64,000 nucleotides of DNA from JAIEOG01 sp964611895 (GTDB taxonomy: Bacteria > Bdellovibrionota > FAC87 > UBA2466), in the NCBI GenBank assembly GCA_964611895.1, contig CAZTDN010000006.1, positions 42,831 to 106,830 on the forward strand, given 5' to 3'. The translations under genes and the position numbers were made by a program. This document shows, piece by piece, positions 1-8,265 of this stretch. How positions within the stretch are numbered: position 1 is the first letter of the stretch; every line of letters begins with the position of its first letter. The notes below the pieces were generated by a model that searched no databases, was not told the origin of the DNA, and saw nothing but the letters and a program-made list of their open reading frames with translations.

Positions 1-1
1 G

Positions 2-2092
2 TCCGAAAATATCCGCAAAGAAGTAGGACGCAACGGTGCGTTTCGTGACTACATTAAAGCGGCCTCGGAATTGGGGGTGCTGAGTGACGCAGTCCTTGGA
101 ATCGCCAAGCAGGACGTGGAAACCATTGAGTACGCCATTCGCCACGAACGCGACGACAACTTTGAATATTTTGGTCTTAAAACTGTTTTAGACCGTTATC
201 TGATTCGCCATCCCCAGACCCGAAAAGTCATTGAGCGGCCGCAGTGGATGTTCATGCGGGTAGCGTTGGGCCTTTCGCGCAACGTTCAAGAGGCCATTAG
301 CTTTTACGACAATATCAGCCAGTTCTATTATATGCCCGCCACCCCGACTCTGTTCAATTCGGGCACACGGCACCCTCAAATGAGCTCGTGCTACTTGCTC
401 ACCATTCCCGAGGACAGTCTTGGCGGTATTTATAAAAACATCGCCGATTGCGCCAACCTTTCCAAATGGTCGGGTGGGTTGGGCGTGGACTGGACACCCG
501 TGCGCGCTTCCGGCTCGCTTATCAACGGCACGAACGGCCTAAGCAATGGAATCATCCCGTTCTTAAAGGTGTTTGACTCCAGCGTACACGCAGTCAATCA
601 GGGTGGTAAGCGCAAGGGCGCCGCGGCTGTTTACATTGAGCCCTGGCATGCAGACATCGAAAACTTTTTGGAACTCCGCAATAACACAGGGTCCGAGGAG
701 CGTCGTACCCATAACTTAAACCTCGCACTTTGGATTCCAGATCTTTTTATGCGTAGGGTGGAAGAAGATGGACAATGGTCCTTGTTCTCGCCCAGCGACA
801 CTCCAGCTTTGCTAAAATCTTTTGGTGAAGAATTTGAGAGCCACTATGCCCAGTACGAAAAAGAGGGCAAGGCCATGCGTCAGGTTTCTGCACGCGCTCT
901 TTATTCTCGCATGATGCAGACCCTGGCTGAAACCGGGAATGGTTGGATCTGTTTTAAAGACAAGGCCAATCTGCGCTCCTCTCAAACGGCCGTTGATGGC
1001 AACGTGATTCGCAGTTCAAATCTTTGCACCGAAATTCTCGAAGTCACGAACAACGAGGAAGTCGCTGTTTGCAATCTGGGAAGCATCAACGTGGGGGCGT
1101 TCGTCACTCCCAACCAAACATTTGATTTTGAAAAACTCCGAGAAGTGGTAGACCGTGCGGTTACTTTTCTCGATCGCGTAGTGGATATCAACTACTATCC
1201 GATTCCCGAGGCCAGTCGCTCTAATTTGAAGTGGCGCCCCATCGGGCTAGGATTGATGGGCTTGCAGGACGCGTTTTTCCGCATGCGGCTTCCCTTTGAT
1301 TCCGCTGAGGCAGCAAAACTTTCTTCGCGAATTTCCGAAGAGATTTATTACCAAGCCATCATGACCAGCATGCGGCTCGCCCGTGAGCTTGGAGCATTCC
1401 CCGCCTTTAAAGACTCTCGCTACCCCGATGGAACCCTTCAAGTTCAGCTTGCGCGGAAGAGTGAAATGCAGGGATTGCCCGAGCTTCACTACGATTGGGA
1501 TGATATTGCCTGGCAAGTGAAGAACAATGGATTGCGCAATAGCCTACTGATCGCCATTGCCCCAACAGCAACTATCGCGTCTATCGTGGGCTGTTACGAA
1601 GCCATTGAGCCCCAAGTTTCTAACTTCTTTAAACGCGAAACCTTGAGCGGTGAGTTCTTGAATATTAACAAGTACCTCGTACAAGATCTCAAAAAAGCCG
1701 GTCTTTGGAACGCTTCCATTCGTAACAAAATCATCGAAGCAGAAGGCTCGATCCAGTCTATTCAGGAAATCCCTGAAGAAATTCGCAGCGTCTATAAAAC
1801 CGTCTGGGAAATTTCTCAAAAAGTGCTCATTGAAATGGCTGCCGCTCGCGGCACTTTTGTGTGCCAGTCTCAGTCCCTAAATCTCTTCCTGGAGGACCCG
1901 ACTCTTGGAAAGCTTTCTTCTATGTATATGTACGCGTGGAAACAAGGCGTTAAGACGACTTACTACCTACGCTCTCGAGCGCGCACAAAAATTCAAAAAA
2001 CGACAGTGCAATCAGAGGCAGTCCAAGCTGAGGCGGTGGCCGCTATAACGTGCTCGCTGGAAAACCCTGAAACCTGTGAAGCCTGTCAGTAG
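2..2092 (+). CDS. nrdA: Ribonucleoside-diphosphate reductase, class Ia alpha subunit (5' partial)
   Basis: Catalytic subunit that reduces ribonucleoside diphosphates to deoxyribonucleotides with the NrdB radical subunit. The frame is open to the left edge, so the start and most of the N-terminal ATP-cone lie outside; 696 residues are visible, against about 760 in the family. The TTG at 71 is therefore probably not the start. Visible catalytic features are the first redox cysteine (MSSCYLL), the NLCTEI active-site Cys and Glu, the partner cysteine in VAVCNLGSIN, the radical-transfer tyrosine pair in TTYYLRSRA, and a C-terminal CEAC tail for thioredoxin or glutaredoxin re-reduction. nrdB follows after 12 nt, so the two are co-transcribed. 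The subunit type and NrdB's tyrosine imply an oxygen-dependent class Ia enzyme. Confidence 0.95.
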   Translation, partial: SENIRKEVGRNGAFRDYIKAASELGVLSDAVLGIAKQDVETIEYAIRHERDDNFEYFGLKTVLDRYLIRHPQTRKVIERPQWMFMRVALGLSRNVQEAISFYDNISQFYYMPATPTLFNSGTRHPQMSSCYLLTIPEDSLGGIYKNIADCANLSKWSGGLGVDWTPVRASGSLINGTNGLSNGIIPFLKVFDSSVHAVNQGGKRKGAAAVYIEPWHADIENFLELRNNTGSEERRTHNLNLALWIPDLFMRRVEEDGQWSLFSPSDTPALLKSFGEEFESHYAQYEKEGKAMRQVSARALYSRMMQTLAETGNGWICFKDKANLRSSQTAVDGNVIRSSNLCTEILEVTNNEEVAVCNLGSINVGAFVTPNQTFDFEKLREVVDRAVTFLDRVVDINYYPIPEASRSNLKWRPIGLGLMGLQDAFFRMRLPFDSAEAAKLSSRISEEIYYQAIMTSMRLARELGAFPAFKDSRYPDGTLQVQLARKSEMQGLPELHYDWDDIAWQVKNNGLRNSLLIAIAPTATIASIVGCYEAIEPQVSNFFKRETLSGEFLNINKYLVQDLKKAGLWNASIRNKIIEAEGSIQSIQEIPEEIRSVYKTVWEISQKVLIEMAAARGTFVCQSQSLNLFLEDPTLGKLSSMYMYAWKQGVKTTYYLRSRARTKIQKTTVQSEAVQAEAVAAITCSLENPETCEACQ

Positions 2093-2104
2093 GAGACTCT
2101 GTCC

Positions 2105-3112
2105 ATGATTCTTAGCCCAGACCTAAACCTCACGCTGCGCCCCATGCAGTACCCACAGTTTTTTCAACTTTATAAAGACTCCATCAAGAATATTTGGACC
2201 ACAGATGAAATCGATTTTTCAGTCGATTTCGAACACTTGAGGGATAAAGTCGACTCAAAACAGGCCCATTTGATCAAGCGCTTAGTCGCTTTTTTTGCTA
2301 CCGCCGACAATATCGTGGCGCACAATCTAGTGCTGAATTTTTACAAACACGTAAACAGCCCCGAATACAGAATGTTTCTGGGAAAGCAGCTTTTTGATGA
2401 GATGCTTCACGTCGAGACGTACTTGCTTTTGGTAGATACTTACCTGCCAGATCTGGCTGAGCGAGCCGAAGCGTTTGACGCTTATAGAAACATTCCATCG
2501 GTCAAGCTGAAGGCCGACTTTTGCTTTAAGTACATGGATACGATCGACAACGTCGATCGAACCGATACCGACGACAAGCGACGTCAGTTCGTGGAAAACT
2601 TGATTTGTTTTGCCGCGTGTGTGGAAGGTCTCTTTTTCTTTGGTTCTTTCGCGTACGTGTACTTCTTGCGCAGCAAGGGCCTTTTACCTGGCCTGGCAAC
2701 TGCCACCAACTGGGTGTTCCGAGATGAAACTCTCCACATCCAGGGGGCTATGGCAGCCATCGCGGTCATCCAAAAAGAGTACCCACAGATTTTTGATGCT
2801 GATTTGGAAAAGCGCGTGGAAACCATGATCGCCGAGGCCTTGCAGGTCGAAATGGCTTTTTGCGAAGACGCTCTTCAGTTTGGGATCAGCGGCATGTCCG
2901 CCCCGATGATGAAAGAATATTTGGAGTACGTTGCTGATCAGCGTTTTGTCCAGCTGGGCTATAAAAAACGCTACAATGCCCGCAACCCGTTTGCGTTCAT
3001 GGTGCTCCAAGATGTGCAACCACTCACCAACTTTTTCGAAAAACGCGTCACCGAGTACCAAAAGGGCTTCGGCGCTAGTGGTGGCGCAGTTGTCTTCAAC
3101 GAAGCCTTCTAG
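2105..3112 (+). CDS. nrdB: Ribonucleoside-diphosphate reductase, class Ia beta subunit
   Basis: Small di-iron subunit that stores the tyrosyl radical for NrdA. The 335-residue protein keeps the ligand pattern: D68, then E99-x2-H102 with radical tyrosine Y106 in EMLHVETY, then a Glu in CVEGLFF and the Glu/His pair in DETLHIQ. Spacing from E99 to H102 to Y106 equals that of Escherichia coli NrdB (E115, H118, Y122). ATG at 2105 follows a GGAG that overlaps the nrdA stop codon, giving a tight two-gene operon. With Tyr present and no radical-residue substitution, a conventional Fe-Fe/Tyr enzyme is the simplest reading; a Mn-containing variant cannot be excluded from sequence alone. Confidence 0.95.
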   Translation: MILSPDLNLTLRPMQYPQFFQLYKDSIKNIWTTDEIDFSVDFEHLRDKVDSKQAHLIKRLVAFFATADNIVAHNLVLNFYKHVNSPEYRMFLGKQLFDEMLHVETYLLLVDTYLPDLAERAEAFDAYRNIPSVKLKADFCFKYMDTIDNVDRTDTDDKRRQFVENLICFAACVEGLFFFGSFAYVYFLRSKGLLPGLATATNWVFRDETLHIQGAMAAIAVIQKEYPQIFDADLEKRVETMIAEALQVEMAFCEDALQFGISGMSAPMMKEYLEYVADQRFVQLGYKKRYNARNPFAFMVLQDVQPLTNFFEKRVTEYQKGFGASGGAVVFNEAF

Positions 3113-3193
3113 ACGGACGGATTTCTTTACAAGATCGCACTTCCATGGCATGTCGAACCAAGCACATTAGTGTTACGGTTTGGGGGACTTATC

Positions 3194-4603
3194 ATGGTAC
3201 GGTGTTTTTTTTCCTGGATCCTTCTGGCTCTACTCACTGGCTGTAGCAGTGAAATCGGAAAGTTGCAGTCTTCATCTAAAGTTCCCGCGTCCATGGACCT
3301 TTACGTCCTGGTAAATTCTTCCTACTTCCCCAACCCGCTCAAGCAGGCCATCTACGAGAAAATCCTGGGCGGCGAAACGATCCTTTATGGCGAAATCACG
3401 CAGGCGCTCATGAAAGATCAGTTTGCGAACTGGAAAGAACGCAATAGGAAAACCGAAAAACCAGAAATCCAAGACACCTATTCCCGCATTCAGAGCTTTA
3501 GCCCAGCACTTCTCAGCGCTCAGCCCGAAGATATCAAAAAGGCTTTTGATGAGTCGTTCATCAAGAGTGTCGGCAAAACACTCACCTATAACAGCCAAGC
3601 GATTTCGGTGGTGGACACCTTGCAAGACGGAAAGCTCCAAAGCTACTCAGGGACCATGCTCCTCATGCTCGCGCTGCGAGAAGCTTGGGGCAAAGACAAA
3701 CTATCCGCCTCCAATATGGTGGCCATTTATGAGTCTGGCCACGTGTTGCCAGGGTACGTTGTAAAAAAGGACGACGGCTGGCATCTCTACGGAATCGAAA
3801 CTACCGTTGAGGGCGCAGGGCGAATTGTGTACGGGCCCATTTCTGCTGCGGTTAATGAGCGCATGCTTCGCATCGTCGATGCGGACTACTTCGCCATTGT
3901 CGACCTGTTTAAATTCGATGCGGACAATATTGTCGACTTGGCGAATGAAGCCCTGAGGAAAACTGCCGAAAAGTACGAAATCCCGTCCCCCCCGTATCTC
4001 GTAGCACAGCGTTTTCGTCGAGAAACCGACTACGGAAAGATCGCCTGGTCACCCTTCAGCTTTGGCTCTCCGGACGTCGGCACAAAAGATCGTGTACGAG
4101 TCGCCCTCGAGGAAAGCCCTCGAAGTAAACTTCCGCGCACGAATCCCAATATCACTATTATTCACAAACCCGCGCCTCCGAAACCCGAAGATCCAGCCCC
4201 TGAAGAGGAGGAGGGTGAGGGGGCGATGCCAGTAACACCCACTTTGGGGCGAGTCTCGAAGTACCCTCGGAGCCTGTTGACTGCCTCAGCGGACGAAGAA
4301 GCGGCGACTCAAAAGATCGAGGTCCCTACGTATCCCTATCGCCAGATCCCAGACCTGCGAAAGGAAGGCGAAGTACGGTTGCAATGTTGGAACTATGACC
4401 GAAACCAGTGGATGGACATGCCTCATGAGCTTATCGACGAGGTGTATTGGATTCACTTCAACCCTTGCGATTTGGGCAAGGGCGCCTACGAGCCTCTTCC
4501 AGAACAGATCAAAATTCGAGCCGTCGTAAAACGCCGCCCCCGCTATGGATATGGTGGTTACGACTATGACGACGACTACTATGAAGACTACTATGGGGAA
4601 TAG
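3194..4603 (+). CDS. Exported lipoprotein of unknown function with Tyr/Asp-rich tail
   Basis: I do not recognise a family. ATG at 3194 is preferred to an upstream GTG at 3170 because GGGGGA lies seven bases before it and the protein then opens with a typical signal peptide and lipobox, LLTGC. It should be lipidated at that cysteine and anchored in a membrane. The roughly 450-residue mature part has a mixed globular N-terminal half. A Pro/Glu-rich linker follows near 4180-4230, then a compact region containing WNYDRNQW and a terminal run of Gly, Tyr and Asp (YDYDDDYYEDYYGE). The acidic tyrosine tail is unusual. It follows nrdB by 81 nt and overlaps the convergent gene downstream by 13 nt. Function unknown. 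Confidence 0.75.
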   Translation: MVRCFFSWILLALLTGCSSEIGKLQSSSKVPASMDLYVLVNSSYFPNPLKQAIYEKILGGETILYGEITQALMKDQFANWKERNRKTEKPEIQDTYSRIQSFSPALLSAQPEDIKKAFDESFIKSVGKTLTYNSQAISVVDTLQDGKLQSYSGTMLLMLALREAWGKDKLSASNMVAIYESGHVLPGYVVKKDDGWHLYGIETTVEGAGRIVYGPISAAVNERMLRIVDADYFAIVDLFKFDADNIVDLANEALRKTAEKYEIPSPPYLVAQRFRRETDYGKIAWSPFSFGSPDVGTKDRVRVALEESPRSKLPRTNPNITIIHKPAPPKPEDPAPEEEEGEGAMPVTPTLGRVSKYPRSLLTASADEEAATQKIEVPTYPYRQIPDLRKEGEVRLQCWNYDRNQWMDMPHELIDEVYWIHFNPCDLGKGAYEPLPEQIKIRAVVKRRPRYGYGGYDYDDDYYEDYYGE

Positions 4604-5857
4604 CCTGAATTAGTCTGCTGGCGCGGAAGGCCGGCTGCGAACGCCAAAAAGTACAGCACCATCACCGGCTCAATAAAAAGGTACTTAAACGTCACCGCCA
4701 CAAAAAGCATAAACCAGGCATAAACGAGGGCACCCAGCCCCAGAACAAAAATGGGATCTTTGTTCTCGTTTTTCATTGCCCAATAAATACCCAGAGCCAG
4801 CCCTCCGACTTGGAGTGGCAGAGCCAGGGAATCCAGTCCTGTAATTTTCAGTACGCCCAGCAGGCCGTGCCACGCAAGGGTCACTTCAGCGGGGGTTTGA
4901 GCGGCCACCGACGAATAAAAGAATATCCCTCGAAAAAAACCGTTGGCGTCCAGAATCAAAAACGGGAGGGAGATAGCAAGAGCCAGAACTAAGGTAATCA
5001 ATAGGGACTTGCGCAACCGCCGACCCTCTCGTTTGCCGAGCCATATCCAATAGGGAACCACCAACAAAAAGGCTGGCTGCCGACTGAGGATCAAAAAGGG
5101 TATCACTACGTCCGTTAAACCAGGGCGCTCCCTCAATATGGACCAAAGAAAAAGAGCATAGAAAAGCCAGAGCGCGCCTGTTTGAACATCGTACACGTCA
5201 CGGATCGCTTGTTTAGAAAATAAATGTAGCGACAGAACCAAGAAGAAAACGGTGGAATCCAACCTCCAGCCCCAGCCGAAAACCACTTTCCGCCTTAGAT
5301 AACATTCCGTAATTAAGACATAAAAAACCAATTGAGCCAGCAGATTTAGAAAACGTATATCCACCCCCAACATGAAAAACGGAATGAACGGTCCCCACAA
5401 TGCGGGCCAATAACATCTAACAACTGTGTGCGCACCGGGGAGCAGGGATTCTCCATAAGGGCTTCTTCCGGCGAGAAAGTCCTGAACTTGGCTCAACACC
5501 GTCGGAAGCATGTCTGCGCGGGCTGCATCGAGAGGGAATTGCTGCATCGCCTGTACCCTCAAGAAAACCGCTCCGCTTACCAACACCATCCAAACCAACC
5601 CGAACATCCGGATGGAATTTTTAGTCAAAAACGGTTGGGCGGGAGGACTCGGNNNNNNNNNNACTCGGTACGCTTTTGCGGGCCGACCAAGCGCACGCCA
5701 ATAAGAACGCAAAAATGCCGGCTCCCACCATAGGTCCGTGAGCCAGGGAAAGACCCAGCTGATCAAATAGGCTGTTGAAACTTCCTCCCAGACCTTTGAT
5801 GGCGAAAATGATAGCTAGAACGGAAAGAGGGGTTAGGTAGCCAATTGCTCTAGACAT
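4591..5857 (-). CDS. Multi-pass membrane protein, GT-C glycosyltransferase-like; interrupted by an assembly gap
   Basis: ATG at 5857 opens a hydrophobic protein with many membrane segments. The two halves lie in different frames on either side of a run of ten N at 5653-5662. Both flanks carry the same hexamer ACTCGG; merging them (removing 16 bases) restores one frame, giving SVPSPPAQPFL across the join and a protein of about 416 residues. An early acidic loop (ARADMLP) followed by AGRSPYGE resembles lipid-phosphate-sugar-dependent GT-C transferases of the DUF2029 type. That assignment is inference from topology and short motifs only. No partner gene suggests the acceptor. The 3' end overlaps the convergent lipoprotein gene. 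Confidence 0.7.
5653..5662. other. Assembly gap (10 N)
   Basis: Ten N placed as a scaffold join. The six bases on each side are identical (ACTCGG), so the contigs probably overlap and no sequence is missing. Confidence 0.95.
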
Positions 5858-5884
5858 AATACAAAGAGCGGCTGAAAAGTCAGT

Positions 5885-5902
5885 GTGCCCAGAGACGGAA
5901 TC
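5885..5902. repeat. Left attachment-site repeat (tRNA-Phe 3' end copy)
   Basis: GTGCCCAGAGACGGAATC is identical to the 3' terminus of the tRNA-Phe gene at 8940-8957. After two mismatches the match resumes with ACCGC. No other tRNA sequence is present here, as expected of a duplicated att core rather than a tRNA gene. Confidence 0.7.
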
Positions 5903-5925
5903 TCACCGCTTGGTGATTCCTCTGA

Positions 5926-6159
5926 GTAGCTAAAATTCCGCATACATTCAAGCTTTATCCGCATTGCTTTCAAATATCATACATAATCGCTGAACAATCC
6001 AACGGCGACGCATTCGCTTGGGTAACTAAGAACAGATACCCTTCCACTACCACCGACTTTGTATTCGCTACTTACTCAGGAACCATTGGAGTTAAACAAG
6101 CCAATGGCTTTGATAAGACGCTTCCTATTTTTGTAAATTTAGATCCAATGAATGCTTAA
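5926..6159 (+). pseudogene. Possible 3' gene fragment at the island edge
   Basis: A frame of about 77 codons, open from just after a stop at 5923 to TAA at 6157, has no credible start codon. Its second half reads like real protein (for example AFAWVTKNRYPST and IFVNLDPMNA), rich in Thr, Asn and aromatics. It could be the C-terminal remnant of a gene cut by island formation or deletion. No family is recognised. It lies directly inside the left att repeat. Short length and absence of a start keep confidence low. Confidence 0.3.
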
Positions 6160-6195
6160 GGGCTTTTTTGAAATGCCGACACAGAAAAGATGTGA

Positions 6196-6684
6196 TTACT
6201 TTTCTGACATTTTAAGTGGAGATACAGCACCGACTTTTTTGTATCTCATGGTTTCTTTTCCATTCCGTCCTTGATTTTCTACAGAGATGACTCCATTACC
6301 GTACTCGGTCACTGGTAGATTTGAATCTTCAGTCACCTTTAACTCTCCCTCGACTGAGGAAAGCTTAAGCGGGCGAAATATCTTTTTACCGTCCTTGCCC
6401 GTTTTGACAACAAAGCCGATAGCAGAGCTAGACTTACTACTTGCGTTATCTACAGGGCACTGGATAAAGACTTCCTTGTCTTTTGCGCTGACATTCGAGC
6501 GATAAACTTGAAGACCTTCCACTGAATATCTATGGCCGTTAGCTTGACCCTCAACTTCGTATATGCCTTCCATATTAGCATCAGCTGCCGCTCGACCCCG
6601 TACAGCATTCCCCTGAGGTGCATGCTCAGCAAGTATTGGAAAGCTCAAAAAAGCGAAAATGAACAAAGCGTATTTGGCAGCCAT
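6196..6684 (-). CDS. Small exported protein of unknown function
   Basis: The start is ATG at 6684, preceded by GGGGAG at good spacing. The longer frame upstream runs into a clear promoter at 6710-6738, so it is not used. The 162-residue product begins with a signal peptide (MAAKYALFIFAFLSFPILA) and then has a polar mature domain with no membrane segment. The mature part includes EGIYEVEGQANGHRYSVEG and a late segment GRNGKETMRYKKVG. No family is recognised. It is an orphan gene inside the tRNA-Phe island and is likely monocistronic. A periplasmic or secreted location is inferred from the signal peptide. Confidence 0.65.
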   Translation of the reverse strand: MAAKYALFIFAFLSFPILAEHAPQGNAVRGRAAADANMEGIYEVEGQANGHRYSVEGLQVYRSNVSAKDKEVFIQCPVDNASSKSSSAIGFVVKTGKDGKKIFRPLKLSSVEGELKVTEDSNLPVTEYGNGVISVENQGRNGKETMRYKKVGAVSPLKMSEK

Positions 6685-6709
6685 TTTTTTCTCCCCGTTT
6701 AAGCCCTCA

Positions 6710-6738
6710 ATTATCCGCTGAAAAGCGGTTTGGGTCAA
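6710..6738 (-). promoter_or_regulatory. Sigma-70-type promoter for the exported island protein
   Basis: Reading on the minus strand: -35 TTGACC (6738-6733), a 17-base spacer, -10 GATAAT (6715-6710), each five of six to consensus. The spacer holds a small inverted repeat (CCGCT/AGCGG). A second, GTCTCC-TG-GGAGAC, lies upstream at 6756-6769, where an activator might bind. The start codon is about 26 bases downstream of the -10. Confidence 0.6.
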
Positions 6739-7077
6739 TGTCAGTATTCAGTAGAGTCTCCTGGGAGACACAAGAACAAGCAGAATCCGTTTTTGAAATT
6801 TCTTTTAAAAACTCGTGTCACTCCTCAAATCAGTCTTACTTTTTAAGGGGATGGGGGATTCTTTTGTTTATGGCATTGGGGCCTGAAGTACTCTGGGTGT
6901 TGTAGAGGGTGGTAAAAAACCTTCCCATTCACCCCTTCTACAAATGGGACATCGCTACTATTCGCCCACTTATCTCACTTTGTTTTTTGACGATAAAATT
7001 TCACAATTCACCTAAAGGATCGAACTTGATCAGGAATCCCTTGCAGCATTACTGAAATTGATAACGAACGTGCTTAC
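6739..7077. other. Intergenic stretch within the island
   Basis: About 340 bases between divergent genes. Apart from the inverted repeat at 6756-6769 I see no gene, tRNA or strong terminator. A G-rich patch near 6848-6875 and pyrimidine-rich runs are present, but no open frame has a ribosome-binding site. Confidence 0.4.
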
Positions 7078-7629
7078 ATGAGGGGCGAGGTAAAACGAGT
7101 ACCCTCAACATTCAACAAAGCAATGAATCTCGCTCTAAATAAAAACCTATCTACGGACGATTTATTTTCCATTTTTGATCTGTGGTTGGATAGAGCAGGG
7201 GCTTTTGTCCCTTCTTGGAACATAGGGCTCCCACAAGAGTTTTGGGATGCCTATAGAAAATCGAGTTCTGACGATCAAAACTCCAAAAGTGCCTTTTTCA
7301 TAGACTGGTTCAATCACATCGCAAGAACAAGAGATCCCAAAGATTTAAATTTGTTAGTCGGATTTCTTTCTAATCTCCCCGCTGAAGAATTGGATAAGTC
7401 TCTGGCTTTAGGTGAATTGTTAGTCGCGGTTAAGAACAGGAAAAAGGGGTACCGAAATACAGATCCCAAGAAATCAGACTTAGAAAGCATCGAAGAACAA
7501 CCTCAGGAAAAACTCGCTACGCTTGTGAGTCAATCTCCCCAGCTAAAAACCGAGCTATCTAAGTTAAAAGAATCAGAAGCCATTAGTGGTGCGTGCCTTC
7601 GGCTATTGGGACGCCTGAAGAAAAAGTGA
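7078..7629 (+). CDS. Hypothetical soluble protein of the island
   Basis: A 183-residue, charged, probably cytoplasmic protein with no signal peptide or membrane segment. The N-terminal two thirds look helical with tryptophans (FDLWLDRAG, EFWDAYRK, FIDWFNHIA). The C-terminal third is Lys/Glu/Gln-rich, possibly coiled (LKTELSKLKESEA), ending LGRLKKK. ATG at 7078 has no strong ribosome-binding site; the internal ATG at 7123 is an alternative. The A+T-rich codon choice differs from the flanking core genes. I recognise no family; the context (island) suggests horizontally acquired cargo. Confidence 0.55.
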   Translation: MRGEVKRVPSTFNKAMNLALNKNLSTDDLFSIFDLWLDRAGAFVPSWNIGLPQEFWDAYRKSSSDDQNSKSAFFIDWFNHIARTRDPKDLNLLVGFLSNLPAEELDKSLALGELLVAVKNRKKGYRNTDPKKSDLESIEEQPQEKLATLVSQSPQLKTELSKLKESEAISGACLRLLGRLKKK

Positions 7630-7757
7630 GTTATTCAAGCCCTCGGGGTATTGTCCTAATTCGTATCACTCGTTTATGCTAACGGTGAGTTTATTGAAAA
7701 AAAGGAATGTGGAGCTGCTTAAGAAGTTAAAAGCTTCCTAATAAAAGTGAGGATCTT

Positions 7758-7916
7758 ATGGACCATGACAATATGGGGCTTCCTGATTCGCCCTCCACTG
7801 GAAATACAAACCCTGTCTGGGATAAAAACCCCAAATGGAAATTTTGGGAGATCGCCGTTGTAGTAATTATTGCCTTAGCGATCGCTTTAACTCTTGGAGT
7901 CACTTTTTTTGGTTAA
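7758..7916 (+). CDS. Small single-pass membrane protein (52 aa)
   Basis: Short gene with GTGAGGA four bases before ATG at 7758 and TAA at 7914. The product has a polar Asn/Pro/Trp-containing N-terminus of about 30 residues (NPVWDKNPKWKFWE), then one strongly hydrophobic helix rich in Ile, Ala, Val and Leu, ending TFFG. A good ribosome-binding site and coherent topology support a real gene. Small membrane proteins of this sort are common in mobile elements (holin-like, toxin-like or regulatory), but nothing here decides between those. Function unknown. Confidence 0.5.
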   Translation: MDHDNMGLPDSPSTGNTNPVWDKNPKWKFWEIAVVVIIALAIALTLGVTFFG

Positions 7917-7992
7917 GCGACACAGGAGACACGCCGTGTCCCACGAAGGGTATTACTTTTCGGACTATATGGGCAAATAATGGGGAAGAGAA

Positions 7993-8265
7993 CTAGGCGC
8001 TTTTAGATATTGAAACGGGTTCGCTTTTGGAAACCAAAGCAATAACCTGGTCAACATGGACCTCGAACCTACTAGCCCAGATAAGCCCCAAACCATAACT
8101 ATCGATAGAAACCTTATTCCAATCACCCGAATTTGCCGGAAAACAAAAAACCCCTGAGAAAGAAGAGAGATCGGAGAAATACCGTTTGCCGTCTGAAGCT
8201 TCAATTACCACCTTCTTAAATTCCGGCGTAGAAACTTTTAGTATTACTGGAGTGGGCTTATCCAC
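7993..8265 (-). CDS. Small protein, possibly DUF2442-like
   Basis: A 90-residue product. The pattern DGKRYFSDLSSFSGVF, then W-K-V-S-I-D, then GLGLIWASRFEVHVDQVI resembles the small DUF2442 fold, in which a strand pair and Asp-Leu-Ser motif precede a conserved tryptophan region. That is a weak family call from memory of the pattern. Its start overlaps the 3' end of the upstream integrase-like gene by 22 bases, so the two are probably translated from one transcript. DUF2442 proteins often sit in toxin-antitoxin-like or mobile contexts, which fits the island. No obvious toxin partner is adjacent. Confidence 0.5.
   Translation of the reverse strand: MDKPTPVILKVSTPEFKKVVIEASDGKRYFSDLSSFSGVFCFPANSGDWNKVSIDSYGLGLIWASRFEVHVDQVIALVSKSEPVSISKSA

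Noticed and set aside
2684..3151. Minus-strand frame over nrdB
   Set aside because: Antisense to an intact nrdB; no ribosome-binding site or recognisable motif.
4591..5766. Membrane protein starting at 5766 through the N run
   Set aside because: Its N-terminal part is a different frame created by the gap; the frame from 5857 joined across the ACTCGG overlap gives a continuous hydrophobic protein.
5885..5909. Second tRNA-Phe gene
   Set aside because: Only the 3' 18-25 bases match; no anticodon or D arm is present, so it is an att-type duplicate.
7678..7743. 22-codon frame (ATG at 7678) before the small membrane gene
   Set aside because: No ribosome-binding site and too short and Lys/Leu-rich to separate from chance.
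7921..7940. Terminator between the small membrane gene and the DUF2442-like gene
   Set aside because: A short GACAC/GTGTC hairpin exists, but there is no T run on either strand, so termination is not supported.
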